Shown here one piece after another: positions 17,300 through 24,809 of a DNA stretch of 64,000 nt. The notes under the pieces were generated by a model. That model was given only the letters and a program-made list of their open reading frames with translations. It was not told the origin of the DNA and did no database searches. Positions within the stretch are counted from its first letter, which is position 1, and each line of letters begins with the position of its first letter. The stretch is taken from the NCBI GenBank assembly GCA_023268715.1, contig JALRLV010000005.1, positions 47,924 through 111,923 on the forward strand. The letters run 5' to 3'. Origin of the DNA: Candidatus Thalassarchaeaceae archaeon (GTDB lineage: Archaea > Thermoplasmatota > Poseidoniia > Poseidoniales > Thalassarchaeaceae). The position numbers and the translations under genes are program-made.

Positions 17300-18291
17300 A
17301 ACAATGGCGAGATGCCGGACATGTAGCTCGAAGAACCCTTGAGGGTATCAAAGGAGAGATAGTCGCAGGCAAGGCTTGGGACGAAGTAATTGATTCTGCT
17401 GAGCGGTTCATTCGAAGGCATGGGGGAACTCCTGCATTCCCTGTGACAATTTCTGTCAATGATATCGCCGCTCATTACACAAGTGACCATCGACTGACCT
17501 CTCCAGATGGTTGGGAAGGAGAGATGGTCTTTCAGAAAGGTGACCTTGTTAAGCTCGATGTTGGAGTTCATGTTGCCGGAGCAATTGCCGACAATGCCAT
17601 GACGATTGAAGTTGGCAACGGAGGCAAGCATACGGAGCAGATTAAGGCCGCAAAGGAAGCAAGGGATGCGTCGATTGAGAAGATGCATCCTGGAACTCCA
17701 TGGCATGAAATAGGTGCTGCCGCCGAACAGGTTCACAAAGACGCAGGCTTCGAGCCTATCCGCAACCTATGCGGGCATGAATTGACCCGTTGGAACCTAC
17801 ATGCTGGGACATCTATTCCTGCTCACGCTTGTGGAGCAGATAATCCAGGATTCAAGGGAGAGGTAGAATTAGGTTCGATTTACGCAGTAGAGCCGTTTAA
17901 CACAACAGGTAAATCAGGAATGGTGGAGAATATACGCCCTAGTAATTCCAGCAATATTTACAGAATTACAGGGAATACAACAATACGCAAGGCAATGGCG
18001 AAAAATAAACTCAAACCGATTGGTGCAACAATGGCGAGGTATATCGAAGAACGCTACCATACCCTTCCATTTGCAGAACGATGGGCTTACCCACTGTTAG
18101 AGAAGCCATTTCCAGGAGAAGAGGAAGAAATTCTTCGTAAGAAATGGAACGCTCTAGTGAAGAAATTAATCTCAATTAGATTCCTCGAAACATACGCTGC
18201 ACTACGTTGTGAAGACCGTGGCCTAGTGGGTCAATATGAGCACACCGTTTGGATTACAGAAGGTGGACCAGAGGTACTTACCGTAGAATGA
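17278..18291 (+). CDS. map: Methionine aminopeptidase, type 2
   Basis: Removes N-terminal methionine from nascent proteins using two metal ions. The 337-residue product has the ligand segments VKLDVGVHVAGAIADNAMTI (two Asp), NLCGHELTRWNLHAG (His), IYAVEPFNTTG (Glu) and GQYEHTVWITE (Glu). The inserted domain after GHEL and the overall length are those of the archaeal/eukaryotic type 2 enzyme. It overlaps the 3' end of the threonylcarbamoyl-AMP synthase gene and closes the helicase-RDD-sua5-map run. An AT-rich hairpin follows the stop. Confidence 0.95.
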   Translation: MVEESDLKQWRDAGHVARRTLEGIKGEIVAGKAWDEVIDSAERFIRRHGGTPAFPVTISVNDIAAHYTSDHRLTSPDGWEGEMVFQKGDLVKLDVGVHVAGAIADNAMTIEVGNGGKHTEQIKAAKEARDASIEKMHPGTPWHEIGAAAEQVHKDAGFEPIRNLCGHELTRWNLHAGTSIPAHACGADNPGFKGEVELGSIYAVEPFNTTGKSGMVENIRPSNSSNIYRITGNTTIRKAMAKNKLKPIGATMARYIEERYHTLPFAERWAYPLLEKPFPGEEEEILRKKWNALVKKLISIRFLETYAALRCEDRGLVGQYEHTVWITEGGPEVLTVE

Positions 18292-18299
18292 TCTTGTTA

Positions 18300-18318
18300 A
18301 TTCTTGACAATCAAGAAT
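18300..18318 (+). terminator. Hairpin just downstream of map
   Basis: The perfect 7-bp inverted repeat ATTCTTG-ACAAT-CAAGAAT begins nine bases after the map stop. No T-run follows, so it is not a classical intrinsic terminator, but its place at the end of a four-gene run fits transcript-end processing or termination. The role is inferred. Confidence 0.35.
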
Positions 18319-18414
18319 AGAAATCGAATATAGTGGTGAAATCATCAAACTGCGCCTCAGTATAGCGTTATTGGAGTTTAGAGGCCCAATTCGCACAACG
18401 ATTATCTATTGTCT

Positions 18415-18527
18415 GCCCCCTACTTCTCTCGTACGGGGCCGTTGAGGTTCTCGCTGAGTGCATCCCATCCCCTCGCTTGTGTCTCTCGCCCTGTACACCT
18501 ATTCGGGGTACGCGGAGGCTTTCTCCG
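18415..18527 (-). other. Two GC-rich hairpins in the 3' flank of the DMT transporter gene
   Basis: Between the convergent map and transporter genes there are two stable hairpins. One is GCCCC-C-TAC-N7-GTA-C-GGGGC (18415-18439). The other is CGGAG-GCTTT-CTCCG (18513-18527), which lies five bases beyond the transporter stop codon. A 15-base stretch containing most of the second hairpin occurs again at 28197-28211, in the 3' flank of the fumarase gene. They may be transcript-end elements. Apart from these and the map-side hairpin, the 241-base gap shows nothing I can name. Confidence 0.4.
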
Positions 18528-18532
18528 AGGGG

Positions 18533-19465
18533 TCAAGTTTCTAAATTGTCTGTAGAGGGGATTGATTCCTCAGCAGCTCCAAACAGTGTAACTGCGATGA
18601 TTGCAGAGAAAATTAGCACCATTCCTGCGGATTGTTGTAATGAGGGGGATTCATTGAGTATAATCACACCCCAAACGATAGTCAGCACCGGCTGTAATAA
18701 CACTGCGAAGGAGGTATGGGCAGCGGGTAATCGAGGAAGAGCGTAGGTGATGGCAATCCAACCGATTACTTGGCAAGACATTGCTAGCAAAAGCAACCAG
18801 CCATGATTTGGCCATGTGATTGAATGATCGATTGCTTCTAATCCTAGAGAGGTTGGAGGTATGGTGCCCAAGATTAGAATCCCGAGTGTTGCTCCAGCGG
18901 TTGCATCAAATTGGGCATTTACTGCTGGACCGCCTATTCTATTCGATTGGCGATAAGCAATCAAGAAGGAGGAATAGAATACTGCGGCTACCATCCCTCC
19001 GACAACTCCCTTCACTGGATCATCACCAAAGGGGTCGTCGTCCCATATTCCAGAAATCAACAATAAGCCAATCATTACCATTGGCAGTGAGAGAAGAATA
19101 AACCGATTTGGTCGTTCACCAAATAACCACCAACTAACCAATGTGACGATAATAACCTGAGAGTTGCCAATCATTGTTGCAATCCCACTGCCAATGTAGT
19201 CTATTGCACTATGATAACCTGCGAAATCGATTGCGAGTAAAATGCCCGCCCCAAAGGCAAGCCAGCGTGAATTTGAATCACGAGGGTCTTCCTTTTTCGA
19301 TATGAAAACCAATAATCCCAAGATAGGAAGGGCGTAGAACATTCGATAGAATGCTCCAGTCAATGCTGTTGTATCTGACCGAATATATAGCAGAGGAGCG
19401 AAGGATATCACCGACGCCCCTACTAAGGCGATAATCATGGTACGACGGTTTTCCGCCGCCGCCAT
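18533..19465 (-). CDS. EamA/DMT-family transporter
   Basis: A 310-residue inner-membrane protein with about ten hydrophobic helices in two EamA halves, typical of drug/metabolite transporters. The first half starts MIIALVGASVISFAPLLYIR and includes FYRMFYALPILGLLVF and IGNSQVIIVTLVSWWLFGE. The second half ends with HTSFAVLLQPVLTIVWGVI-like sequence and LIFSAIIAVTLFG, matching the conserved end of the EamA fold. The substrate is unknown; amino acids or other metabolites are usual. It lies downstream of the glutaredoxin gene on the same strand with nine bases between. Confidence 0.88.
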   Translation of the reverse strand: MAAAENRRTMIIALVGASVISFAPLLYIRSDTTALTGAFYRMFYALPILGLLVFISKKEDPRDSNSRWLAFGAGILLAIDFAGYHSAIDYIGSGIATMIGNSQVIIVTLVSWWLFGERPNRFILLSLPMVMIGLLLISGIWDDDPFGDDPVKGVVGGMVAAVFYSSFLIAYRQSNRIGGPAVNAQFDATAGATLGILILGTIPPTSLGLEAIDHSITWPNHGWLLLLAMSCQVIGWIAITYALPRLPAAHTSFAVLLQPVLTIVWGVIILNESPSLQQSAGMVLIFSAIIAVTLFGAAEESIPSTDNLET

Positions 19466-19474
19466 CTAATCGCC

Positions 19475-19807
19475 TCACTCAGAGTTTGCATCGCCGTCAG
19501 CAATCATTTGTTGAAGCTCTCCAGATTGGAACATTTCGAGTGCGATATCAGAGCCCCCAATTAGTTCTCCGTGAATGTATACTTGGGGCATTGTTGGGAA
19601 GTCGGCCCAAGTGCAAACTGACGGTATGGCCCTTGGATCGGCGAGCACATTTACACTTGCGAAAGGTTCCCCGAGTTGATTCAAAACCGTTGCAGCTCTA
19701 TTGCTAAATCCACATTGTGGTTGTTCTGGTGTCCCTTTCATGAAGAGAACTATTCGGTGTTCATTTACTAGGTCATTTAGTTCGTCTGGGGTCCAATTGA
19801 AACTCAT
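19475..19807 (-). CDS. grxD: Monothiol glutaredoxin, Grx4 type
   Basis: A 110-residue CGFS glutaredoxin that carries and delivers [2Fe-2S] clusters. Signatures: IVLFMKGTPEQPQCGFSNRA (active-site CGFS), TWADFPTMPQVYIHGELIGG and SDIALEMFQSGELQQM. The start at 19807 is supported by AGGAGTGA eight bases upstream; a longer frame exists but would run into bolA. The bolA gene ends only four bases upstream on the same strand. The glutaredoxin and BolA proteins are known partners in iron-sulfur trafficking, so this is a functional pair. Confidence 0.93.
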   Translation of the reverse strand: MSFNWTPDELNDLVNEHRIVLFMKGTPEQPQCGFSNRAATVLNQLGEPFASVNVLADPRAIPSVCTWADFPTMPQVYIHGELIGGSDIALEMFQSGELQQMIADGDANSE

Positions 19808-19811
19808 TCTA

Positions 19812-20138
19812 TCACTCCTGATCTGGTCGGCGGATGTGCACTCCAAAGAATTGCATTTCTTTTTCACCGTGGGGGTCAAAAGATGTATCCCCAGACTTCT
19901 CTGCCTGTCCGGGTGTCATGCATTTCAAATCCAAGGCGTGTACGGTATTTTGCGCGATGAAGGGCTTGAAGTGGCTTAGAATAGGTCGCTGTCTCTTTAA
20001 TGGACGCACCCCCTCGTAACTCTTCGATATGACTCGAACGTGGAAGTGATCGCCGCTGCCATGCAAGTCCTTGGCTTCTACAGTAGCATCTGGCACTACC
20101 TTCAGAACTTCCTCAACCACCCACTGCTCCGTGACCAT
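19812..20138 (-). CDS. bolA: BolA-family protein
   Basis: A BolA protein forms [2Fe-2S]-bridged heterodimers with monothiol glutaredoxins. The 108-residue product has a BolA class fold pattern: KDLHGSGDHFHVRVISKSYE (with the conserved His), then a basic loop GVRPLKRQRPI, and TVHALDLKCMTPGQAEK. The C-terminus extends beyond the usual BolA end by about 20 residues. The ATG at 20138 follows CAGGTGATT; a TTG one codon earlier is less likely. It is the first gene of the bolA-grx pair. The short gap upstream contains the palindrome TCGCGCGCGA (20173-20182). Confidence 0.85.
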   Translation of the reverse strand: MVTEQWVVEEVLKVVPDATVEAKDLHGSGDHFHVRVISKSYEGVRPLKRQRPILSHFKPFIAQNTVHALDLKCMTPGQAEKSGDTSFDPHGEKEMQFFGVHIRRPDQE

Positions 20139-20189
20139 CAATCACCTGCTCGGGACACTGTGATTTGAATGCTCGCGCGCGAGAACCAA

Positions 20190-20921
20190 TCAAAGCCCCA
20201 GGGCCGAATTGATTTCTGCGAGGTTATCAGCGATACTGGCTTTGTCATTGATGAGGCCACTTCCAACGACTGCCACATCTATCCCCCACTCTGAAACCAT
20301 GGCGGAGTTGTGATCCTTGATACCGCCATCAATCATCAATTTAGTCGCTCTTCCCCCCTTACTAATTTGTTCATCTATTGCACTACGGAATTCACGCACC
20401 TTTCCTTCAACCTCTGGCATGAAAGATTGGCCGCCCTTTCCAGGAACTACTGACATCACCAATACTAGGTCTAAATCTGAGAGATATGGTAGAATTGAAT
20501 TCGTAGGAGTATCTGGATTTAGGACTAAACCTGCCTGACAGCCAACTGCTTGTATAGAAGAGATTAGTACGGCTGGGTCCTCGATAGCCTCGATGTGAGC
20601 GATGACTAAATCTACCCCCGCATCGACGTACTGCGACCATGTTTCTTCTGCATTTGTTATCATCAGGTGGCAATCGATAAAGACATTCGGACCGAGTCTA
20701 TCTCGAACTGAACGAATTAGTGCAGGTCCGAACGTGATAGTCTTGTTAACTACCCAATTGCCGTCCATTACGTCCATGTGAATCCAATTTATTCCAGCAT
20801 CTACAGCTTCTTCTAGAGTCTCTCCAAGACGAGAAAAATCCGCTGTAAGAATGCTCGGAGTGATTTCGATGATGCTCCCCTCATTCTTTCCTAGTGGAAG
20901 GAGGTTTTCAATAGTTCTCAC
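20190..20921 (-). CDS. rpe: Ribulose-phosphate 3-epimerase
   Basis: Interconverts ribulose 5-phosphate and xylulose 5-phosphate in the non-oxidative pentose phosphate pathway. The 243-residue TIM-barrel protein has all family marks: ITPSILTADFSRLGETLEEA, WIHMDVMDGNWVVNKTITFG (metal-binding His and Asp), IDCHLMITNAEE, VMSVVPGKGGQSFMPE and LMIDGGIKDHN. The start is a GTG at 20921 with a 15-20 residue extension before the usual N-terminus. A shorter form would lack a clear initiation codon. It lies upstream of bolA on the same strand but the relation appears incidental. Confidence 0.95.
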   Translation of the reverse strand: MRTIENLLPLGKNEGSIIEITPSILTADFSRLGETLEEAVDAGINWIHMDVMDGNWVVNKTITFGPALIRSVRDRLGPNVFIDCHLMITNAEETWSQYVDAGVDLVIAHIEAIEDPAVLISSIQAVGCQAGLVLNPDTPTNSILPYLSDLDLVLVMSVVPGKGGQSFMPEVEGKVREFRSAIDEQISKGGRATKLMIDGGIKDHNSAMVSEWGIDVAVVGSGLINDKASIADNLAEINSALGL

Positions 20922-20980
20922 TCAAATTAAGATACTAGCATTGATAAAACCACCATCCTCACGAACAATGAGGCGACATA

Positions 20981-21298
20981 ATGGGAAGGCTGATTGAGGC
21001 AAGTGATGGTGATTTTGACGCAGTAACCGCAAGCGATGAATGGGTCTTAGTTGACTTCTGGGCGCCTTGGTGTGGGCCTTGCAAGATGATTGCTCCAGTT
21101 CTCGAGCAATTATCAGGAGAGAGAGAGATGACGATTGCCAAAGTGAACACGGACATCAACCCCCTATCCTCTGGAAAATTTGGTATTCGCGGAATCCCAG
21201 CCTTGCTTCTATTCCACAACGGACAGTTGGTAGACCAGCAGGCTGGAGCTATGCCAAAACCAATGTTCGATCAATGGCTTGATCGACACATGGCATAA
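20981..21298 (+). CDS. trxA: Thioredoxin
   Basis: A 105-residue cytoplasmic disulfide reductase. It has the canonical active site WVLVDFWAPWCGPCKMIAPV (WCGPC, about residues 28-36), the cis-proline segment FGIRGIPALLLFHNGQ, and the usual length. It is divergent from rpe and convergent with the STAND ATPase gene, whose stop codon is immediately adjacent. No thioredoxin reductase lies in the window. Confidence 0.95.
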   Translation: MGRLIEASDGDFDAVTASDEWVLVDFWAPWCGPCKMIAPVLEQLSGEREMTIAKVNTDINPLSSGKFGIRGIPALLLFHNGQLVDQQAGAMPKPMFDQWLDRHMA

Positions 21299-22846
21299 TT
21301 ATACTGATTCTCTCAATTTTGTTGCGCGCTCTTGGAGTGGCTGTCCAACTTCTCTAAGCAAGCGGGAACGTAGGGCTTCATGTAGCCACATTCCACTTTC
21401 AAGTTCTAGCATTAACCCACGAGATACCAGCGCTTCTGGTGGCTTTCCATCGTATCCTGCTGCTGAGGCCAATTTCTCCCAAGGAATTGGCCGGTCTGCT
21501 ACTGCTAACAGTGCAAGGAGTTCTCGATGGTCTTGAGGCAGGACGTCCAGAATCTCCTCATCTAGGAATCTAAGCCAATCGTCGTGTAGGGTCTGGCCGT
21601 ATAGTTCCAAAAGTTCTACAGCGAGGGGATGACCTCCAGTGGCCTTGTGAATTTCTTCTGCCGGAGCTTCAGATGGTAGGTTGATTGAAGCAATCCATTC
21701 GGCTACTTCTTCCAGTGTAAGACCGGTTAATCTGAGCTCAACAACCCTGCCCCGAGTGTGAACATCTCGACGGTCGTAAAACACCAAATTAGTCCTAGAT
21801 ACAAGCAATAATCGCATATTTGTTGACTCTGCTACCTGAAGGAGAGCCCCAAACAAAAAATTACCATCTGAGGCTAAGTTGTGAACATCATCTAGTATGA
21901 TTAGTAAATCGTTTTCTTTCTCTCCTCGTTTACCTTCTTCGTCGAGTAAGTGAGCGATTAAGCGACGCCGGTATTGATCGAGGTCTAAATGCGCTCCTGG
22001 CTTCATGGGAAGGGTGTCCAGGACCCCGTAGGGATCTTGATTATCTTCTTCGGAGCTTATTTGCAGCCTATGTAGTAGACTCGTTGCGATGCCTAAACTG
22101 CTATCCCAAGGCTGACACGGATAATACATCACTTCGAGTTCAGGATTGCTCTCGAGAGCCTGTTCGAGCCAATGGCTTGTCAAGGTGGTTTTTCCACATC
22201 CGGCAATGCCGGATACGACCGCCATAGCAGATGTACCTGCGAACCATTTGTCCAGCACAGCAACCTCGCTATCTCTCCCATGAACCGTACGAGTTTCAGG
22301 CGGTCGTGTGTGATATGTCGAGTGAGCTCCAGAGAGTAATCTCAGCGATCCAGGGGCAGGTGATTCGCCGGGGTCGGTTCGAACGATTGCACCAAATCGA
22401 ATATCACCGAAGTTGAGTACACCCTCGTGCTGAGCGTGCATCAATACCTGTAACAGAGTAAGTCCTGTCTCTAAGCGAGACCCGGCCTCATCCGCTCGAA
22501 CCTCTAGGAGGTTGCCATTACGTTCTCGTAGCAGAACATTGGTTGTTCGCAATTCTGGTAATCTGCGTTGTATCTGCTCTCTACCTTCATCAGTTAATTG
22601 CCAAGTTTTCTGTCTACGCTCGTCCCCTCGAACTACTCGAGTATGTTCACTGACCATTCCATCGATTGCCAATTCACGCATAGTTCTCGAGACATTAGGA
22701 GGATGGAGAGCGCAAATTTCAGCAATTCCAGGTCTAGTAACTTCCCGACTAACCAAATAGTGGTCAGCCTGGTGGTCTTGTTCCCAAAGATGTAGCAAAA
22801 TGCGGTCAGCAACAGCTATACTCACCTTACTGGAAGGTGTATCCAT
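21299..22846 (-). CDS. Winged-helix / STAND-type NTPase regulator
   Basis: A two-part protein of 515 residues. The N-terminal 110 residues form a MarR-like winged helix (ICALHPPNVSRTMRELAIDG, then a basic wing GDERRQKTWQLTDEGREQI). From about residue 195 there is a STAND/NB-ARC-like ATPase: the N-loop RTVHGRDSEVAVLDKWF, Walker A VSGIAGCGKTTLTSHW, Walker B DLLIILDDVHNLA, sensor LLLVSRTN and a GHPLAVELLELYG motif typical of the winged part of STAND proteins. There is no obvious C-terminal repeat sensor. It may be a signal-switched transcription regulator. It lies four bases downstream of the S15 peptidase gene on the same strand. Confidence 0.75.
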   Translation of the reverse strand: MDTPSSKVSIAVADRILLHLWEQDHQADHYLVSREVTRPGIAEICALHPPNVSRTMRELAIDGMVSEHTRVVRGDERRQKTWQLTDEGREQIQRRLPELRTTNVLLRERNGNLLEVRADEAGSRLETGLTLLQVLMHAQHEGVLNFGDIRFGAIVRTDPGESPAPGSLRLLSGAHSTYHTRPPETRTVHGRDSEVAVLDKWFAGTSAMAVVSGIAGCGKTTLTSHWLEQALESNPELEVMYYPCQPWDSSLGIATSLLHRLQISSEEDNQDPYGVLDTLPMKPGAHLDLDQYRRRLIAHLLDEEGKRGEKENDLLIILDDVHNLASDGNFLFGALLQVAESTNMRLLLVSRTNLVFYDRRDVHTRGRVVELRLTGLTLEEVAEWIASINLPSEAPAEEIHKATGGHPLAVELLELYGQTLHDDWLRFLDEEILDVLPQDHRELLALLAVADRPIPWEKLASAAGYDGKPPEALVSRGLMLELESGMWLHEALRSRLLREVGQPLQERATKLRESV

Positions 22847-22850
22847 TGGA

Positions 22851-24701
22851 TTAATCCTCCACGCCGCATTGAGGGTAGGGGTCGATCATCATAGGTGGCA
22901 TGAACAAATCATCGCAACCACGATCAACAGTTGAAAGAGAAAGTATGCTGGTCGCACCTACACCAACGGTTACCGCTTGCATAGATACCGGACTTGGAAT
23001 GTAGTCCTCACCAGTTTGAGTTATAATGAGATGAATCCCATCACCCGCAGGAATCAATACATCCATTCCAAAGAATTCCATTTTCGCATTGACCGTTTCT
23101 CCAGGCCCAAGTACTTCTCCATCCTTGCCACCAGCGTGGAATCGAAGATCCATAACCGCATGGCCGAGATGCATGTCATTACTAGCCTGAACCATCTCTA
23201 CGAAAAGATGACCACTTGTAGAAAATGCGGAAACGGTTGCATCTACATGGAAGGTTGGAGTTCCTACTATTCGAGTGTCTTCTTCGAATTCTGGACATTC
23301 GATTCTCAAGAATGAACTAGACGAAATTGTTTCTCCTCCACCGATTATATTGCATTCATCCATTCCGAATCGAATCCAGTCTTGGTTAGCTGGTGGATAT
23401 GTCTCTTCTACCCTCCAGCCACCCATATTGTCCTGGACCTCTGCAATCAATCTTGGCCTTGGCCCTTTTTCCAAGAGATAGTAATCGAACCATTCCAGTA
23501 AATCATCAGCCCAGTCCCATCTCAAAGTGAATGGAAAGGCTTCCCCTCCGCGGCCGCTTGAAAGCCCTTGATGACCGCTCATTCGGTCGGGGTAATCGTG
23601 TCCCCATTGGCCGTAAAGTCCCTTTACTTCGAAGCCAGCATCTTCCATCATACGATGTACAGGGAATGCCATGTGAGGGTCTACGTTCCAATCCTGCAAA
23701 CCATGAATGATGTAAACAGATCCCTTGTAATTTTGAATCGCTCGCTCAAGGAAGTGCCGTTCTTCCCAATAATCCGAACCTAACCAAGCCAGGTTATCTC
23801 CCGTCATATAGGCTAACGGTCCAGCATAGTAGCCTTCCACATAACCTTCACATGCATTTTCGATATCTCCTGAATCTCCATCTAGTCCAAAACTGCCGTA
23901 TACTCCGTTGTGCATTATGGCTCCTCTAGCTTCCATGCTGCCATTTCGCCACATGAGGTCCTGCACTCCGATAAGTCCGGACATAGGAACGATGGTTTTC
24001 AGATACTCAGAACCCATCGCTGCAGCCTCCCATGGAGTTGAGCCGTCGTAGGATTTACCGATTATTCCGACAGCACCATTCGAAAATGGGGCGCTTCCAA
24101 GATATTCGACGGCGGCGTGTATACCCTTCTGCTCATCTAGGCCCATTAGATCCATACAATGATTTGAGTTACCGGTACCAAATACACTAACCTGAGCTAC
24201 CCCATATCCGTGTGAAACGAAGTTCTCGATTAAGAATCGACCTAGGCGATTTGCGGGAGTTAATGCATCGACATCCCCGTCGTCATAATATGGGCCGATT
24301 TCAGCGATTACAGGTACTTTACATTCGTCAGGAAGTTCGGTTGCATCGTAATCGCAGCCTTCTATTTGAGGCAACCAAAGTCCGAGATGGACTTCCGCCC
24401 CACCTGTTACACCTGCTCCTCCATCTGCGGTTGTGATTTCTGGTACAGAGACATAGATTGACCGAACCATATCAATTCCATATGTTCCATTCCAAGATAC
24501 TCGGCTGAATACATCACTATCATCGTAAACTAGATTTTCTCTTTCCTCGACAGGAGGAAGCCAATGTTCTGAATCCGAGGAATCTCCTATCTTTATCGCA
24601 TCACCAAAACACCCGGATAGCATTGGAGCTGTGAATAACAGCGCCAATAGTAGGCTGATAGTGGTGCGAGACACGCGCTGCGCGCGTGCTAGATTACTCA
24701 A
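22851..24701 (-). CDS. Lipoprotein peptidase S15 family (X-Pro dipeptidyl-peptidase / CocE-like hydrolase)
   Basis: A secreted, probably lipid-anchored serine hydrolase of 616 residues. The N-terminus has a signal peptide with lipobox (LLFTAPMLSGCFGD). The catalytic nucleophile lies in VGIIGKSYDGSTPWEAA; the acid and histidine are in GLQDWNVDPH and YGQWGHDYPDRMSG. A C-terminal jelly-roll domain of the XPP-C type follows (about residues 400-600). Such enzymes cleave Xaa-Pro dipeptides or esters outside the cell, which fits a peptide-degrading lifestyle. The start is TTG at 24701; a GTG at 24674 is an alternative. It is divergent from the M32 gene. Confidence 0.85.
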   Translation of the reverse strand: MSNLARAQRVSRTTISLLLALLFTAPMLSGCFGDAIKIGDSSDSEHWLPPVEERENLVYDDSDVFSRVSWNGTYGIDMVRSIYVSVPEITTADGGAGVTGGAEVHLGLWLPQIEGCDYDATELPDECKVPVIAEIGPYYDDGDVDALTPANRLGRFLIENFVSHGYGVAQVSVFGTGNSNHCMDLMGLDEQKGIHAAVEYLGSAPFSNGAVGIIGKSYDGSTPWEAAAMGSEYLKTIVPMSGLIGVQDLMWRNGSMEARGAIMHNGVYGSFGLDGDSGDIENACEGYVEGYYAGPLAYMTGDNLAWLGSDYWEERHFLERAIQNYKGSVYIIHGLQDWNVDPHMAFPVHRMMEDAGFEVKGLYGQWGHDYPDRMSGHQGLSSGRGGEAFPFTLRWDWADDLLEWFDYYLLEKGPRPRLIAEVQDNMGGWRVEETYPPANQDWIRFGMDECNIIGGGETISSSSFLRIECPEFEEDTRIVGTPTFHVDATVSAFSTSGHLFVEMVQASNDMHLGHAVMDLRFHAGGKDGEVLGPGETVNAKMEFFGMDVLIPAGDGIHLIITQTGEDYIPSPVSMQAVTVGVGATSILSLSTVDRGCDDLFMPPMMIDPYPQCGVED

Positions 24702-24747
24702 GAGAGTTCTGACTCTTGGTGTGAAGGAAAAATAGCCAAATAATGGG

Positions 24748-24757
24748 AAATATAATT
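24748..24757 (+). promoter_or_regulatory. Possible TATA box for the M32 carboxypeptidase gene
   Basis: AAATATAATT lies in the 108-base gap between two divergent peptidase genes, about 55 bases before the carboxypeptidase start. It resembles an archaeal TATA element and would give a leader of about 25-30 bases. The call rests on sequence likeness only. Confidence 0.3.
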
Positions 24758-24809
24758 GTGAATTTGCTTTATCGAAGGGTTTGATGAGGGGTACCTACCC
24801 GGCCCTTAC

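Noticed and set aside
18292..18532. tRNA gene or small RNA between map and the transporter
   Set aside because: There is no T-loop sequence or CCA-adjacent acceptor pairing; only separate hairpins are visible.
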